A DNA stretch of 64,000 nucleotides from Globisporangium splendens. Taxonomy: Eukaryota; Oomycota; Peronosporomycetes; Pythiales; Pythiaceae. The position numbers and the translations under genes were made by a program. Within the stretch, counting starts at the first letter, position 1. Every line of letters starts with the position of its first letter. The stretch spans positions 248,001 to 312,000 of the forward strand of contig VFIW01000036.1 of NCBI GenBank assembly GCA_006386115.1, in the 5' to 3' direction. Below, piece by piece: positions 40,251-51,062 of this stretch. The notes under the pieces are model-generated. The model worked only from the letters and a program-made list of their open reading frames with translations. It made no database searches and was not told the DNA's origin.

Positions 40251-42327
40251 ACACATTTACACTCCTAGATGAAATTCGTAATGAAGATTAGTTAGGAGAA
40301 TGGATATTGTAGGTCACGACGATGAACCTAAATATACCTCACCGTATAAAGAAATAAAGGTTATGGTGTGGTAGGTGTATTGCTGTGCATCACTCACCGG
40401 CGCATTGGTGTTGATGTCATCAAGAAGTCATCTGGAGTGCATGTCGTAATGGCAGGCATGGCGTGTTATCGTATCTCATTTACGTACGCACTTGACTTTC
40501 TAAGTCCGAAAATTCAAGGAAAAAACACACGCGTTGGCCTTATATTTTGTCTTGGCAGTCGAGATTGTCGCCTAACGCTGTGAGGACAAACCGGCAAATT
40601 CCTCCACCTTGTCGCCCCATGGAATTAGGAGTCTCATGAAATGCAGGTGAAGTTGTCCTGGCTTTAATGTAACTGACTTGGTCGACATAAAGTTGCTCCC
40701 CACTTGCTGCTTTTGTTGTTCACAGAGTTCACACGATGATATTTTACCCGAGACACTGGCTATAACACGGGTTCATAAACATTCGTTTAGTCAGTCTCTG
40801 CTGTGTGGACTGCATGGTGTTGAGTCAACAAATCTGGTGCTTGGAGCTGTCTCCTGCACCGACTGACTGATCGATCGAGGAACTTGTTGCCTGGAAACGT
40901 ATCCTCCCAGTACATTCAATGCTGAGTCAGCGAGAGGCTCTGGCTATTCCAAAATACACGTGCTGAGCCACTCGCTGAGGGTTAAAAGTGGAGTTGTCTG
41001 CCTGACTGTGTGCTGACTTTCTGTGGAGAGAGAGCATCGCAAGCCTGCTCTGTCGGTTTCCGTGGCGAGAGAGTAGCACTGTCTGTTGTTAACATCTCCC
41101 AATGCCGCCTCTCGAGTCCATCTCCTCGAGAACGGCCCACCCCAGTCAGGACATAGACAAGGAGGTCGTGTCTCGTTTGTAATCATCAACGCAAAGTATC
41201 TGTTTGTACGGTATCTGATAAACGCATCAATGTCCTTTCAGCTTTTGCGTCGCATGTTGATTCGTATATTTATAAAGTTCATGTTCTTAAGTCGCGTGAC
41301 TTGGTACAGCAGTGCCAAACTAGACAGCTGCCGCTGCACGCACTTGCGTGCTTCACCGGGCGAGCTCTACCTAAGCACACCACCGCAGCCTCACATTTTT
41401 GCCAAAGCGGATCGAGCGTGCAGGTGCACAAATCACACTCAGAGCTAGGATGTGGCAAATGGTATCTTCTAATTTAATATCTGTTGCAATTGCTTGCTCA
41501 GTGTTTGCGATTACACATTTCACGAATTAATCAATTTAGAGCGTTTTTCAACCTTTAGTACAAGCCAGATGAAGGGCGAGTTCCTTCTTTCCTTGACCAT
41601 CTGGTGGTCAGCCACCATATATAGAGCGCGCCTCCAAATCTTGACGCCAATAAGTTTGCTAATTTCCAATAGAATTCGCTCCATTACAGTATTTAACTGG
41701 TCTTGCGCACGAGTTGTCCTCAACAAACTTTGCGTCGGTTCTTCTACATTATCATCAAGAATCTTTAAACTTATATATGTGTTCAACATGTGCGGCTTAC
41801 ATTTTACCGTTCACGATTCATTTAGCGAGTCTATTGAAGACTGCTGAACGCCCAAGTTAACGTCGCGTTCTTTTTTCTTGGCCAGCTGTTGCAGTCATGA
41901 CCTTCACACAGAGCACTTCCCTCCCAACTATGCAAATTGCCAGAGTGCAATATTGTCCCGTCAAATGAATTGATACAGTAGTCTCAAAACGCAGAACCGA
42001 ATCCAAAGCGGTTCAGATCATCCCACATATTACATTATGCATGATGTTCTAATTAAGGTTGAACATGTCCCACTGAGATTCGACCACTTCTGCCGCACCC
42101 TGCTGACGTGGTGTCCTCCACACTCCGATATGACCTGATGTTGCACTCTGTGCACTGTATTATGACCAGGTGACACTCTCGCCCGAGGTCTCATTTGGCA
42201 GAAGGGAAGAGCTCTGTTCGTTGTGCGTCAGTGTCCAAGTTCCCTCGGGCCACCCATCTGCTTTCCGAAGGCTCGTGTGCGACCCCACACACGCACAGCG
42301 CGATCATCCACTTGACAAGCATACAGG
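40251..42327. other. Gene-poor stretch downstream of the LINE
   Basis: About 2 kb, AT-richer than the flanking genes. No gene, no continuation of LINE copy A and no obvious poly(A) was found. Short frames here have no recognisable domains. Confidence 0.5.
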
Positions 42328-44262
42328 ATGAAGTTCCCGACTCCCGGACCAATGTTCCCGGACGTGGCGCTCGAACGTGACGAGAAACGGCGCTACGTCC
42401 AACTTGCAAACGGACTCGTGCACGACACGCTCCAAGAGTACGACGCGTACAACGGCGCACAGCAGCAGCGGCAGGTGAGCAAGGCGCTCTGGAAACTCGT
42501 CAAGGCGCGCGAGAACATTGCCGTGTACAAGGACCGCGCGTTCGACTCCAAGGACTACCTCTCGAATGTGCACCGCGGACTCGCATCGGGCCACGATCTT
42601 GGCCCTAGCTCCTCGAGCGGATCGTCCTCATTGTCCCGACGGAGCTCGTCGTCGTCGTCGGCGCTCTCGGCTGCCATGCTCGACTCGATCCCAGCGGAGG
42701 AATGGAATCTGCCAAAGCTGCTCATGGTCGGCACGCTCTCCGGAACACTCGATGACGTCATGTACGGTCTCACGACACCCGACGTCGGACTCATGCTGCT
42801 CAAGGCGTTTTACGCGCAGGACGAAGTGATCGACGGCCAGGTGCTCGCTCAGATCCATGGACCAACCCCAACTGAGCCGTACCGCTTCCTGGGTCTCAAG
42901 TGGCTCGTCAAGGGCAACCCGCCAGCCGTGAACGCGCTCGTGATGCCGCGCGATCTGGTCCTGCTCGAGACGACGGGGATTCTCGACCATCCTTCCACAG
43001 GTGAGCGCATCGGGTACTTCCTCATGCACTCGGTCAGTCTGCCTCAATGTCCCGAGTTGCCCAAGAAAGCTGCTGTGCGCGCGCGCATCTCGTCCTGCTA
43101 CATCTTCAAGGAGCTCTCGCCTGGCGTCGTGGACGTGTACATGAAAGGCTACGTGGAGGCGAGTGGCAGGGTCGCGGACGCCGTCGCGATCATCTCGGCT
43201 GCAAACGGCTTGCTCTGCTGCTGGAAGGCCGTCGTGTGTTCCCAGAGCAAGAAATTGGCTTGGGTGCTGCGAACAAAGTACAGCGAGGAGAAGAGGCGGA
43301 TCACGAGGCAATCCAGTGTTGCAGAGGACTTCGCGCGAATGAAACAATCGTCGAGCGTGTGCGGGATGTGCAGCAAGACGTTCAAGATGTACAACCGCGT
43401 CGCGCCTTGCCAGTTGTGTGGCGAGGCCATGTGCTCGCGGTGCCGCGTGACCATGAAATTGGGCTTTGCGCAGCCCAAGACCAAGGATGTCCACCTCAAG
43501 AACGTCACGATGTGCAAGGGCTGCATCGCGACCACGAACCAGCAGAGCACGTTCGCCATCGCGCAGCAAGAAGTGCTCTCGGGACGGTTCGGCTCATTGT
43601 CCCATTCGTCCTCCTCTTCAGCAAGTGGTCCAGAGAGTGCTGGTACCTCGATTGCATCGTCCTCGTCGGGCTCGTTGCCATCAAGACCGTCCCGACAACC
43701 GAGTCTGGGAACTGGCACTCCTGAGCTAGGCGCTGGTAACTCGATTCTGTTTGGGCATGCCCAGGACCGCGCGAACACGAGCTTCCATCAGAGCCCAGGC
43801 GTCACGATCCTCTCGGCGCATGCCCAGGATCAGGCACGGCGGAAAAACACGCTCCAAAAGAGTTCTAACTCGAATCGTACGGGTAGTTCACGGGCTGAGA
43901 CGGCGTTCGCATCGACCGCAGCGAGCGACGACGGGTTCTTCGATAGCGAGAACGAAGGCGACAGCGCCGACGATACGATCCAACCCGAGTTCGCATATGT
44001 CACTGATGCAGCAACGATGGCGGCAGTGGGAGAGTGGGGAGCGACCTCGCCGACGTCGAGGCAGCAATACCTGGACAGCGTGCAGGGCCGCACGCCCGAG
44101 GAGCAGGAGATCTGGAAACGCATGGCGCAGTTGCACTTCCAGGCTGAGAATCTCTACCAGTACACCAAGAAGAACACTGAAACGCTGATGTTCCACAACA
44201 ACAATAGCAACCCGTACTTGCCGCCTCAGTCCAGTGGAATGCCTCGGATGAGCATCGATTAG
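42328..44262 (+). CDS. START-domain protein with FYVE-like zinc finger (family copy 1)
   Basis: A 644-residue protein from ATG 42328 (MKFPTPGPMFPDV). After a short helical N-terminus comes a START-type lipid-binding domain at about residues 120-320, containing PKLLMVGTLSGTLDDVMYG, GPTPTEPYRFLGLKWLVKG, PRDLVLLETTGIL and GYFLMHSVSLPQCPE. A zinc finger follows at about 345-400 with pattern CxxC-x12-CxxC-x4-CxxC-...-CxxC, like FYVE but without the basic PI3P-binding signature. A Ser/Gly-rich linker leads to a C-terminal helix with QLHFQAENLYQYTKKNTETL. Such START plus finger proteins form a large oomycete family of unknown function; lipid sensing or transfer at membranes is inferred. No intron is visible. 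Convergent with the next family member, 172 bp apart. Confidence 0.87.
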   Translation: MKFPTPGPMFPDVALERDEKRRYVQLANGLVHDTLQEYDAYNGAQQQRQVSKALWKLVKARENIAVYKDRAFDSKDYLSNVHRGLASGHDLGPSSSSGSSSLSRRSSSSSSALSAAMLDSIPAEEWNLPKLLMVGTLSGTLDDVMYGLTTPDVGLMLLKAFYAQDEVIDGQVLAQIHGPTPTEPYRFLGLKWLVKGNPPAVNALVMPRDLVLLETTGILDHPSTGERIGYFLMHSVSLPQCPELPKKAAVRARISSCYIFKELSPGVVDVYMKGYVEASGRVADAVAIISAANGLLCCWKAVVCSQSKKLAWVLRTKYSEEKRRITRQSSVAEDFARMKQSSSVCGMCSKTFKMYNRVAPCQLCGEAMCSRCRVTMKLGFAQPKTKDVHLKNVTMCKGCIATTNQQSTFAIAQQEVLSGRFGSLSHSSSSSASGPESAGTSIASSSSGSLPSRPSRQPSLGTGTPELGAGNSILFGHAQDRANTSFHQSPGVTILSAHAQDQARRKNTLQKSSNSNRTGSSRAETAFASTAASDDGFFDSENEGDSADDTIQPEFAYVTDAATMAAVGEWGATSPTSRQQYLDSVQGRTPEEQEIWKRMAQLHFQAENLYQYTKKNTETLMFHNNNSNPYLPPQSSGMPRMSID

Positions 44263-44434
44263 GCGAACATCAAAGTTGCCAGTTTGAAGCAGTATTTGTG
44301 TCTATGTATTTGTGAAAAGTGCCTCGTATCCCCCAGTCTCTTCTCTTAGTGAGTCAATATCGGAAAACAAGCAAAAACCACACTCAAAAACTCATTAAAT
44401 ACGGCGAATTGTTGGCGAAAAAGTTCCTACGCTC

Positions 44435-46525
44435 TCAGTCGAGTTCCTCCTCCAACGCGACGCGTGCTAGCGGCAAAGACAATGGCGGCGGCAGCAGCGA
44501 AGTCAGTGTTGACGAGTTCAGGAGCACCGTCGCGGTCGTGCGCTTCGCGAACTGGTACACGCTCTCGGCTGCCTGATTGAGCTCGGTGATCCGCTGATAC
44601 AACTCGCGCTCGTTATAACTCGCATGACTGCTGCTGGAGACTGGCGGTGGTGGTGGCAGCGCAAACTCGTTGTCACGGCCGCTGTGGGTCCACTCGCCAT
44701 CTTCACACGCCAATTCAATTGCGTCCTCTTCTACATCCTCACTCTCACCTACCTCGACCTCGAGCGTTTTCACTCGACTCGCCGCTCGTGTGGATCTGTT
44801 CGCTGTTGGATCGGAGGTCAACACGTCCATGAGGTCGCTCAGGTCTTCCGCGGACATGTCGCTGCTGGTCACCGTATCGATCGAGATCGTGCGCGGACCG
44901 CGTGTCGACATTGCCTTCGCCATGCTGCCTTCTTGGTCGCCACAGTGTCTGCTATCGCCTGCTCCGGGCAACTCCTGTATCAAGAGGTTCGTGCTGACAT
45001 CCACGAGCGTCACGGCCTTCATCGTCGGTGCCGGCACCTTGGTGATCTCTTCCGAAATCGGGATCAGCTCGGCCTTCGTCACGCTCACACTACCAGGTGG
45101 AGGAGCAAAAGACGAAGAAGCAGGCGGCGACGGGGCACTAACTGGATACGCCGGCAAAGCAACAGGCTCTTGAGGTATGGAGCCATAGAGCCCGTTGAGG
45201 ATCTCTTCGCGTGCAACCTCGGCGGCGTTCGCGTGGCTGCACCTCGCGGTGCATGATCGACACAGAATCACGGCTTCTTGGACGACTTCCTTGCTGGATC
45301 GACGAGATGGCGTTGGTCTCATTCTCGAGTTCGAAGACGAAGACGACGTTGTGGCCAAGACGATCAACTTGCGTTCGTCGCGGCACGTCGAGCACAATAG
45401 CACGTCGCAAATCTGGCACGCCGAGATCGTGCTGAGCCTGGAAAACGACTTGGCGCACACAGTGCAGAGCGATGAGTTGACGCTGCGTCCACTTGAGATG
45501 GACGCGACTTTGTTCCCGTCCCAACCTTGTGCGTCTAAGAGGTAGTGCCGTTTCTTGAAGACCGCCCAAGCGATCTTCTTGTTCTGGGCGCAGACAACTG
45601 AGCGTGGGAACGCGATGAGACTCTTGGTGCACATCTTGATCGCGATCGCGCCGCCTAGGTTGCCGCTCAGGTCCACGAAGCTCTTCATGAACACGTCGAC
45701 CGTGCCCTTCGTGAGCTGACGGAATAGGAAGCATAGAGAGAACTTGCCACGCACAATCGAAAGATCGCCGAGCTCGTAGCACTCGGGAAGATCCACCGAG
45801 TGCATCACGACGTATCCGATGCGCGAGGCGCCAGCTGCGGTCAAAATCCCCGAGTTCTCCAGGTACACAAAGTCTCGCGGTCGCACGAGTGCACCAAGTC
45901 CGTTTGTGTGACCTTTTACCAGCCACTTGAGTCCGACGAACCGAAGCGGGTGCTCTGGAGTTGGTCCCTGGAATTCGTAGAGCACTTCGGTGTCGATGAC
46001 CTCGTCTTTCGTGTACGCAGACTTGATCATCGCGTGGCCTGCGATCGGGGACGCCATGCCGTACACCATGTCCTCGATCGTGCCAGCGACGGTGCCGAGT
46101 CCAACAAGCTTCGGAAGTAGCCTCTCACTTGCGTCGCTCACGCCTGAGGCGGCAGTAGCGCTGGTTCCAGAGTACGACGCCGACGCTGGCGACGAGGAGG
46201 ATGCCGAGGCTTCCATTTGCGCAGGCACTGGCAGATCGCTGACCTGCGAAGTCGAGGCTGAAACCGAGCTCTTGGTCGCAGACGATCGCAACGATGACGA
46301 ACCCCCTGCGCGCGTGCACCGCTCCTGGTACACGGTCACGTTCTCTCGGCTCTTGATCGCTTTCCATTGCGAGGTTGGGAGCTGACGCTGCGGCCGGTTC
46401 TGGAACCCTTCGTACTCGTCGAGCGCCTCGTCGAGAACGCACTGCGCGAGCTGCTCGTACTCGGTGCACTGCTCACCCGTGAGCGTGACCTTGGGAAACA
46501 CAGTCTTCCGGAGCGGAAACTTCAT
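44435..46525 (-). CDS. START-domain protein with FYVE-like zinc finger (family copy 2)
   Basis: A 696-residue paralog starting at ATG 46525 (MKFPLRKTVFPKV). The START part contains PKLVGLGTVAGTIEDMVYG, GPTPEHPLRFVGLKWLVKG and PRDFVYLENSGIL. The finger at about 348-425 begins CTVCAKSFSRLSTISACQICDVLLCSTC; its last Cys pair is delayed by a Ser/Arg-rich insert. The C-terminal helix motif is RITELNQAAESVYQFAKRTT. It is closest to copy 5 at 61996: both share VYLENTGI- or VYLENSGI-type START sequence, AAR..AREEIL-like text after the finger, and SAEDLSDL/SADDLSDL in the linker. An initiator lies about 60 bp upstream. Confidence 0.87.
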   Translation of the reverse strand: MKFPLRKTVFPKVTLTGEQCTEYEQLAQCVLDEALDEYEGFQNRPQRQLPTSQWKAIKSRENVTVYQERCTRAGGSSSLRSSATKSSVSASTSQVSDLPVPAQMEASASSSSPASASYSGTSATAASGVSDASERLLPKLVGLGTVAGTIEDMVYGMASPIAGHAMIKSAYTKDEVIDTEVLYEFQGPTPEHPLRFVGLKWLVKGHTNGLGALVRPRDFVYLENSGILTAAGASRIGYVVMHSVDLPECYELGDLSIVRGKFSLCFLFRQLTKGTVDVFMKSFVDLSGNLGGAIAIKMCTKSLIAFPRSVVCAQNKKIAWAVFKKRHYLLDAQGWDGNKVASISSGRSVNSSLCTVCAKSFSRLSTISACQICDVLLCSTCRDERKLIVLATTSSSSSNSRMRPTPSRRSSKEVVQEAVILCRSCTARCSHANAAEVAREEILNGLYGSIPQEPVALPAYPVSAPSPPASSSFAPPPGSVSVTKAELIPISEEITKVPAPTMKAVTLVDVSTNLLIQELPGAGDSRHCGDQEGSMAKAMSTRGPRTISIDTVTSSDMSAEDLSDLMDVLTSDPTANRSTRAASRVKTLEVEVGESEDVEEDAIELACEDGEWTHSGRDNEFALPPPPPVSSSSHASYNERELYQRITELNQAAESVYQFAKRTTATVLLNSSTLTSLLPPPLSLPLARVALEEELD

Positions 46526-46581
46526 CGGACACCGAGGTATGCTCACCGTCCGAAAACCCTGAGATGTAGACCACGTTTCGG

Positions 46582-46589
46582 AAAATGAG
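46582..46589 (-). promoter_or_regulatory. Initiator-like element of START copy 2
   Basis: The minus strand reads CTCATTTT followed by CCGAAAC, 57-64 bp upstream of ATG 46525. Confidence 0.45.
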
Positions 46590-47082
46590 AGCAGAACGGA
46601 GCGTCTCCGAACGAACCAGTGGTGCGAAATGCCGCACTGGGGGTCGCCCAGTGCCGTAGGGAGGTAGAGAGTCGTGGCCTGCTGTCCTTATTCTCTTCCT
46701 TCTCCCCTCAATGTCTCATACAAGAGCGCAGATGTTCGTCGCGCCATGTGGTCAAGGAAAAAAGCAAGCACCAGGTGGCGGACTGGCGTATTGGGAGAGA
46801 TTTAATGGGATCCAAACAAGCAAGAATGCGCATGCGCACCTATTAATAGCCGCGTCCGAGTTTGCTAGTCGACCTGAAGCATGATAGGTTCCTCTGTAGT
46901 TGTCGGATATTTTTCTTTTTTCAAATCCAACGAGTTCTTCCATGCCTTGCGATAGGAATTTCATATTGCAAAGCTGCAGAATACGCTCCAAACAAATGCA
47001 GGACGCTGCGGGTAAACAGAATAGAGCAGAAAAAGATCGAGAGAGATGTGAGTGTGTGCTTTGCAAGCTGAAAGCGAGTACT
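46590..47082. other. Intergenic, no supported gene
   Basis: Sequence between START copy 2 and the CRN relic. An open plus-strand frame through part of it only leads into the first CRN fragment and has no signal of its own. Confidence 0.5.
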
Positions 47083-48404
47083 ACTCTCAAGGTGTGTGTA
47101 ATAGTTGCCTTCAACCTGCGCGATGTTGAAGCGTCAAGATCAAAGCGGAGAATCCAAATACCTTAAGCCAGTACCATGCGAGTGGCCTGGTGTTGTATCT
47201 GACCTAGCGCAACGGCAAGTGGCTGTCGTATGAGGAGGCCAACCGTCTTCCGGCTGCGTTGTTGCCTTCGAAGGCAGACGAAGAGATCCGCGCCACGTAC
47301 TTGCGTCACGACCTGAAAATGGAGCCAACAGCGCTGTTGGAACGGTATTCCTCGGGCTCGGATGCTCCCAAGCACAGCGAGGTTCATGTTCTTGTGGAGC
47401 TGCCTGCAGATATTCGAACGCCAGCAGAAGAACAGCGGTTGTTGTTCATGGAAGCCAAGTTGGATGCCATTTACAACAAGTTGGTGGTCAATGACAGCAA
47501 AGAGTGCAAGCGATATTGTCCTTCCGATATGGACAACGAACTCGGTCCACGCTTGCTCCAAATGCTCGGAATCATGCGCGTCCGTCATAAGTGGACAGAT
47601 CCACTGGATCCAATGTCTCCAACGACAGTCCAAGCTTTTGACTGGAATGGTTCTCCGTATGTGGACACGAAGGTCGCGCATCGAGTCTATCTGTGTCGCC
47701 ATCTCGCTGACGTCCTGGAAGAGGTGCATCTCTGTGTCTGTAGCGGTGTTGATGGCATTATTGACGATGAAAATGGAAGCACGATCCTCAAAGCCTCTGT
47801 GCGGGGTCATGCAATTGATCTGGAGGTACGAGCGGATTTGCTGATTGCGGACAACGATGTCGACGAATTCGAGGAAGAGATCGACTTTCTGCCTTGTGTG
47901 CAGATGGCGATCAACGTCCTGACGCCCGGTGCAACAGCGGTATCTGAAGAAACCTGTCGCTCGTATGAGACCATGCTGACGCTACTGGTGCTGGAGCTGC
48001 TCACGCCGGTCCCCGTGATGGTAGTGCTGACGAATCTGAGCAACTTCTGGCGCTTCTACTGGACGAGCGAGAATGAGATCCACTCGACGCTCTTGCGTCA
48101 ACCCCCAAGCGCCTTCGAGCTCATGCGGCAGACGCTACAGGCGGGGGCTTCAGCGTCTCAGCCACTGCTCGAGGACGTCATTCCGCTGGAGAATGGACTC
48201 GAGATCAAGCGAAAGAAGCTTAAGCTGCGAATGCCGTGCGATGGCAATGCTGTTGGCGATGAGCCGGACGTCCTGCGCGAGCTTATCGAGCGGTTCTATG
48301 ACCTGGAGGACGTTCTTGGTTCAGATATCGCCATGGCGCGCGAGATTGGTCGCATAGTGGCCCGCTCGATGCCAATGTATCGTCCCGAGTTGGAGGATTC
48401 CTAA
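47083..48404 (+). pseudogene. Crinkler (CRN) family effector relic
   Basis: Three pieces in order match the CRN layout. At 47083-47130 is a VCVIV-type N-terminal strand, but ACT stands where the start codon is expected. After a frameshift, IKAENPNT and LVLYLT follow, the LxLYL-type translocation motif, and the Lys/Arg position is a TAG (47205-47207). From there the frame is open to 48404 with GKWLSYEEANRLPA and the HVLVELP boundary motif that closes the CRN N-terminal domain. The C-terminal part (RADLLI, then LVLELLTPVPVMVVLTNLSNFWRFYW) resembles the nuclease-like fold of many CRN tails, but the expected ExK is not visible (VQMAINV instead). With no start, a frameshift and a nonsense codon, the full protein cannot be made; only an internal ATG at 47319 could give a 361-residue product. 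CRNs are secreted or nuclear-targeted effectors in oomycetes. Confidence 0.8.
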
Positions 48405-48516
48405 AGCAAAAGCCGCGAGACTTGAGTCGTTCAAAACTGCGAAAACAGCGTCAAATTTGTTGCATTTGTTGTTAGCCCAAAATTTGCATAAATACTTATC
48501 CGTTGCCATCACTTGT

Positions 48517-48533
48517 TCTCTCTCTCTCTCTCT
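48517..48533 (-). repeat. (GA)n tract directly after START copy 3 stop codon
   Basis: On the sense (minus) strand of the START gene the GA repeat begins immediately after TAG at 48534-48536. Two other genes in this region have the same arrangement. Confidence 0.8.
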
Positions 48534-51062
48534 CTACGATTGCTGAGGCTTGGCCATCGTGCTCATTGCTCGTCCAGGGCGAAGGCCGACGACGCCACCG
48601 AACTGGAACGGCTGCGAGTACGAGCGCAGCGGTCGCGGCTTGTCACTGTCTGCTGCGAAAGCGTTTGTGCGCTGCTGCTGCATCAGGAGCGCGTCGGTGT
48701 TGCGCTTCGTGACCTGGTACGTGGTCTCGGCGGCGTCGCGCAGGTCGTGCATCTGCATCCAGAGCTGCATCTGGTACGAGAGCTTGCGTCGCGACTGGTA
48801 CGACGATTGAGCGTCGTCACTGGAAGCAGGAGCGTCGGTAGCGGCAGCAGATGTAGCCGTAGTCGTAGGCGGCGTGTACATCGCCAACTCGTTGTCGTAG
48901 ATCGCCGACTGCGCCTTCACGATCGCATGCACTTCGGAGATCCGCTCTTGCGTGGGTGGAGTGCTCGTGCTGTTGTTGACAATGTAGATCTCTTCTCCGT
49001 CATTCTCAGCCTCTTCTTCTCCTTCTTCGTGGACCACACGGAAGTCGTCGTCCCCATTGGAATGCACCAGAATGCCTTGGTGCGGCTCACAGCCATCGTA
49101 CTCGTCGTTGCTGTCCATGAGCGCGATGGACGATGTGTAGCTCATACGGCCGTCCTCCGAGTCGTCCTGGTGCTCGGACGATGTCGCCGTGGACTCGAGG
49201 CCGTCGAGGTCCTCTTCCTTCGGAGGCACGACGTAGTCCAAGGCGCGGAGGTTGTCGCGTGTCGCGGGTTCAATGAGCAGAATCGGCGGCTCGTCGTCGT
49301 CCTGATTGTTGTCGTACGTCTGCGTAACATCCAGCTCCGCGAGCGAGAGCGCTTCGGTGGCCGCTGTGCCGCGTGAGGAGGACGTCACGGGACCGCCACT
49401 GAGGCGCCACGAGAGCCGCTTGCCAGTCGACCGGCGAGGTCCCTGCGGCGACGACGTTGTGCGCGTGGTGCGCGTGGTGCTGGCCCAGGAGACGCGGCTC
49501 GTAGTGCTCTTGTTATCGTCGTCCTCGTTCTCGTCAAAGATCGACGAGTACGTGCTCCGCTCGGACGCGCGCGGATCGTACATGGCGTCGTACAGACTCG
49601 GGTGGGCACTCGAGCTTCTCGTGCCAAACGTCGTGGCTGCTGACGACGCGCGCGTGCGTGTGCGCGAACGGTAGCGGCCTTCCCAGATCTCCTGTTTCGC
49701 GATGTCGGCCGCACTCTCGTCAGTCACGCCGGTGATGCAGCGCGTGCAGAACACCATGGACGTCTTGGTGATGTTGGTGTCGAGTGTCTCGGAGCTCAGC
49801 TTCTTGTAGACGCGGCAGCGCGCGCACATGGGCTCGTAGCAGAGCTGGCAAGTGGACGATTTCTTGGACTTGAGCAGGAACAGCGCCGAGCCAAACGACC
49901 GCGAGCACACAGAGCAGCAGCCGTCCTGCTTGTTGGTGAGACGGGTGCCGTGGAGCTCGTCCACAGTGTCGTCGCCTGTTCTTGTTGCCGTGGGGTATGT
50001 GCTCGAGCGCATGCTGCTGTGGCTGTTGTTATTGATAGACGAGAAGCGCGGCGTCTGGTCGTTCTGGAGCAGCCACGCGAGCTTCTTGCTCTGCGCGCAC
50101 AAGACCGAGTTCCAGAGGCAGCGGCTGAGCGCCGTTGCGGCCGCTCGGATCGCCATGGCTTCGAGCACCTTCTTGCCGCGCGGCTCGACCTTGGCCGTCA
50201 TGTACAGGTCCACGACGCCGCCGTGGTTGTGATGGTCGGCGCGCTCGCGGTACAGGTAGCAGGACGATACCTTGGCGCGCAGGATGTTGTGCTCGCGCAG
50301 CAGCTCGCGGCACGTGGGGATCTCGACCGAGTGCATCAAATGGAAACCGATGCGGTCGCCGTTGGGCCGCAGCATGACGCTCGCGAACTCGAGCACGATG
50401 AAGTCGCGCGGCCGCACGAAGCTCTTGACGGCGCCCTGGGTCTCCTTGACCATCCACTTGATGCCGAGGAACCGAAAGGGCTCAGCGGGCGTCGGTCCTT
50501 TCATCTGGTACAGCACGGCACCGTCCACGATCTCGTCGTCCACGTACGACGTCTTGAGCCGCATGCTCGACGCGTTGGGCGACGCGATGCCGTACATGAC
50601 GTCGTCCAGGTTGCCGCGGATCGAGCCCACGGCCAGCAGCTTCGGCGCCGCCGACTCGTGCTGCAGCCGGCGGTCCGTGATCGAGAACGCCGACGACGTA
50701 AAGCCCATGGTCTGTCCAAACGCGTCGTTGGTGGCTTCCTCCTCGTCTTCCTCGTCGTTCTGGTCGTGGCTCTGCGCCATGATGGGCGGCGCCGTGTTGG
50801 CGCGCGCCATGGCACCGCGGCTGCTGCCCCGTGTGACGACGCTGGCGTCCCGCGCGCGGTCGCGGTACACGACGATGTGCTCCTTGCGCTTGATGGGCTT
50901 CCAGCGCGTGGCGTCCACGACGCGCCGGTCGTGGCCCCAGAAGTGGTCGTAGTCGGCCATCGTCTCCTTCACGATCGAGTGCGCGAGGCGCTCATACTGC
51001 TCCTCCTGGCCCTCGGTCAGCGTCAAGGGCGGGAACAGGTTACGTGGCAGCGGGTACTTCAT
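48534..51062 (-). CDS. START-domain protein with FYVE-like zinc finger (family copy 3, longest)
   Basis: An 842-residue paralog from ATG 51062 (MKYPLPRNLFPPL). START-region landmarks are PKLLAVGSIRGNLDDVMYG, GPTPAEPFRFLGIKWMVKE, PRDFIVLEFASVM and GFHLMHSVEIPTCRE. The finger at about 379-440 starts CCSVCSRSFGS and has a longer spacing to the second Cys pair (STCQLCYEPMCARC) than the other copies. A long acidic and Ser/Thr-rich linker of roughly 300 residues follows, then the C-terminal helix with LRDAAETTYQVTKRNTDAL. Convergent with the CRN relic, 129 bp apart. The long plus-strand frames over this gene are antisense shadows. Confidence 0.87.
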   Translation of the reverse strand: MKYPLPRNLFPPLTLTEGQEEQYERLAHSIVKETMADYDHFWGHDRRVVDATRWKPIKRKEHIVVYRDRARDASVVTRGSSRGAMARANTAPPIMAQSHDQNDEEDEEEATNDAFGQTMGFTSSAFSITDRRLQHESAAPKLLAVGSIRGNLDDVMYGIASPNASSMRLKTSYVDDEIVDGAVLYQMKGPTPAEPFRFLGIKWMVKETQGAVKSFVRPRDFIVLEFASVMLRPNGDRIGFHLMHSVEIPTCRELLREHNILRAKVSSCYLYRERADHHNHGGVVDLYMTAKVEPRGKKVLEAMAIRAAATALSRCLWNSVLCAQSKKLAWLLQNDQTPRFSSINNNSHSSMRSSTYPTATRTGDDTVDELHGTRLTNKQDGCCSVCSRSFGSALFLLKSKKSSTCQLCYEPMCARCRVYKKLSSETLDTNITKTSMVFCTRCITGVTDESAADIAKQEIWEGRYRSRTRTRASSAATTFGTRSSSAHPSLYDAMYDPRASERSTYSSIFDENEDDDNKSTTSRVSWASTTRTTRTTSSPQGPRRSTGKRLSWRLSGGPVTSSSRGTAATEALSLAELDVTQTYDNNQDDDEPPILLIEPATRDNLRALDYVVPPKEEDLDGLESTATSSEHQDDSEDGRMSYTSSIALMDSNDEYDGCEPHQGILVHSNGDDDFRVVHEEGEEEAENDGEEIYIVNNSTSTPPTQERISEVHAIVKAQSAIYDNELAMYTPPTTTATSAAATDAPASSDDAQSSYQSRRKLSYQMQLWMQMHDLRDAAETTYQVTKRNTDALLMQQQRTNAFAADSDKPRPLRSYSQPFQFGGVVGLRPGRAMSTMAKPQQS

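Noticed and set aside
40251..42327. Search for the missing 3' half of LINE copy A after copy B
   Set aside because: No similarity to the thumb, zinc-knuckle or RNase H part of copy B was seen, so simple nested insertion was not adopted.
47259..48404. Taking the CRN-like frame as a complete 381-residue gene
   Set aside because: The frame start is a TTG, not an ATG, and recognisable CRN sequence continues upstream across an in-frame TAG and a frameshift.
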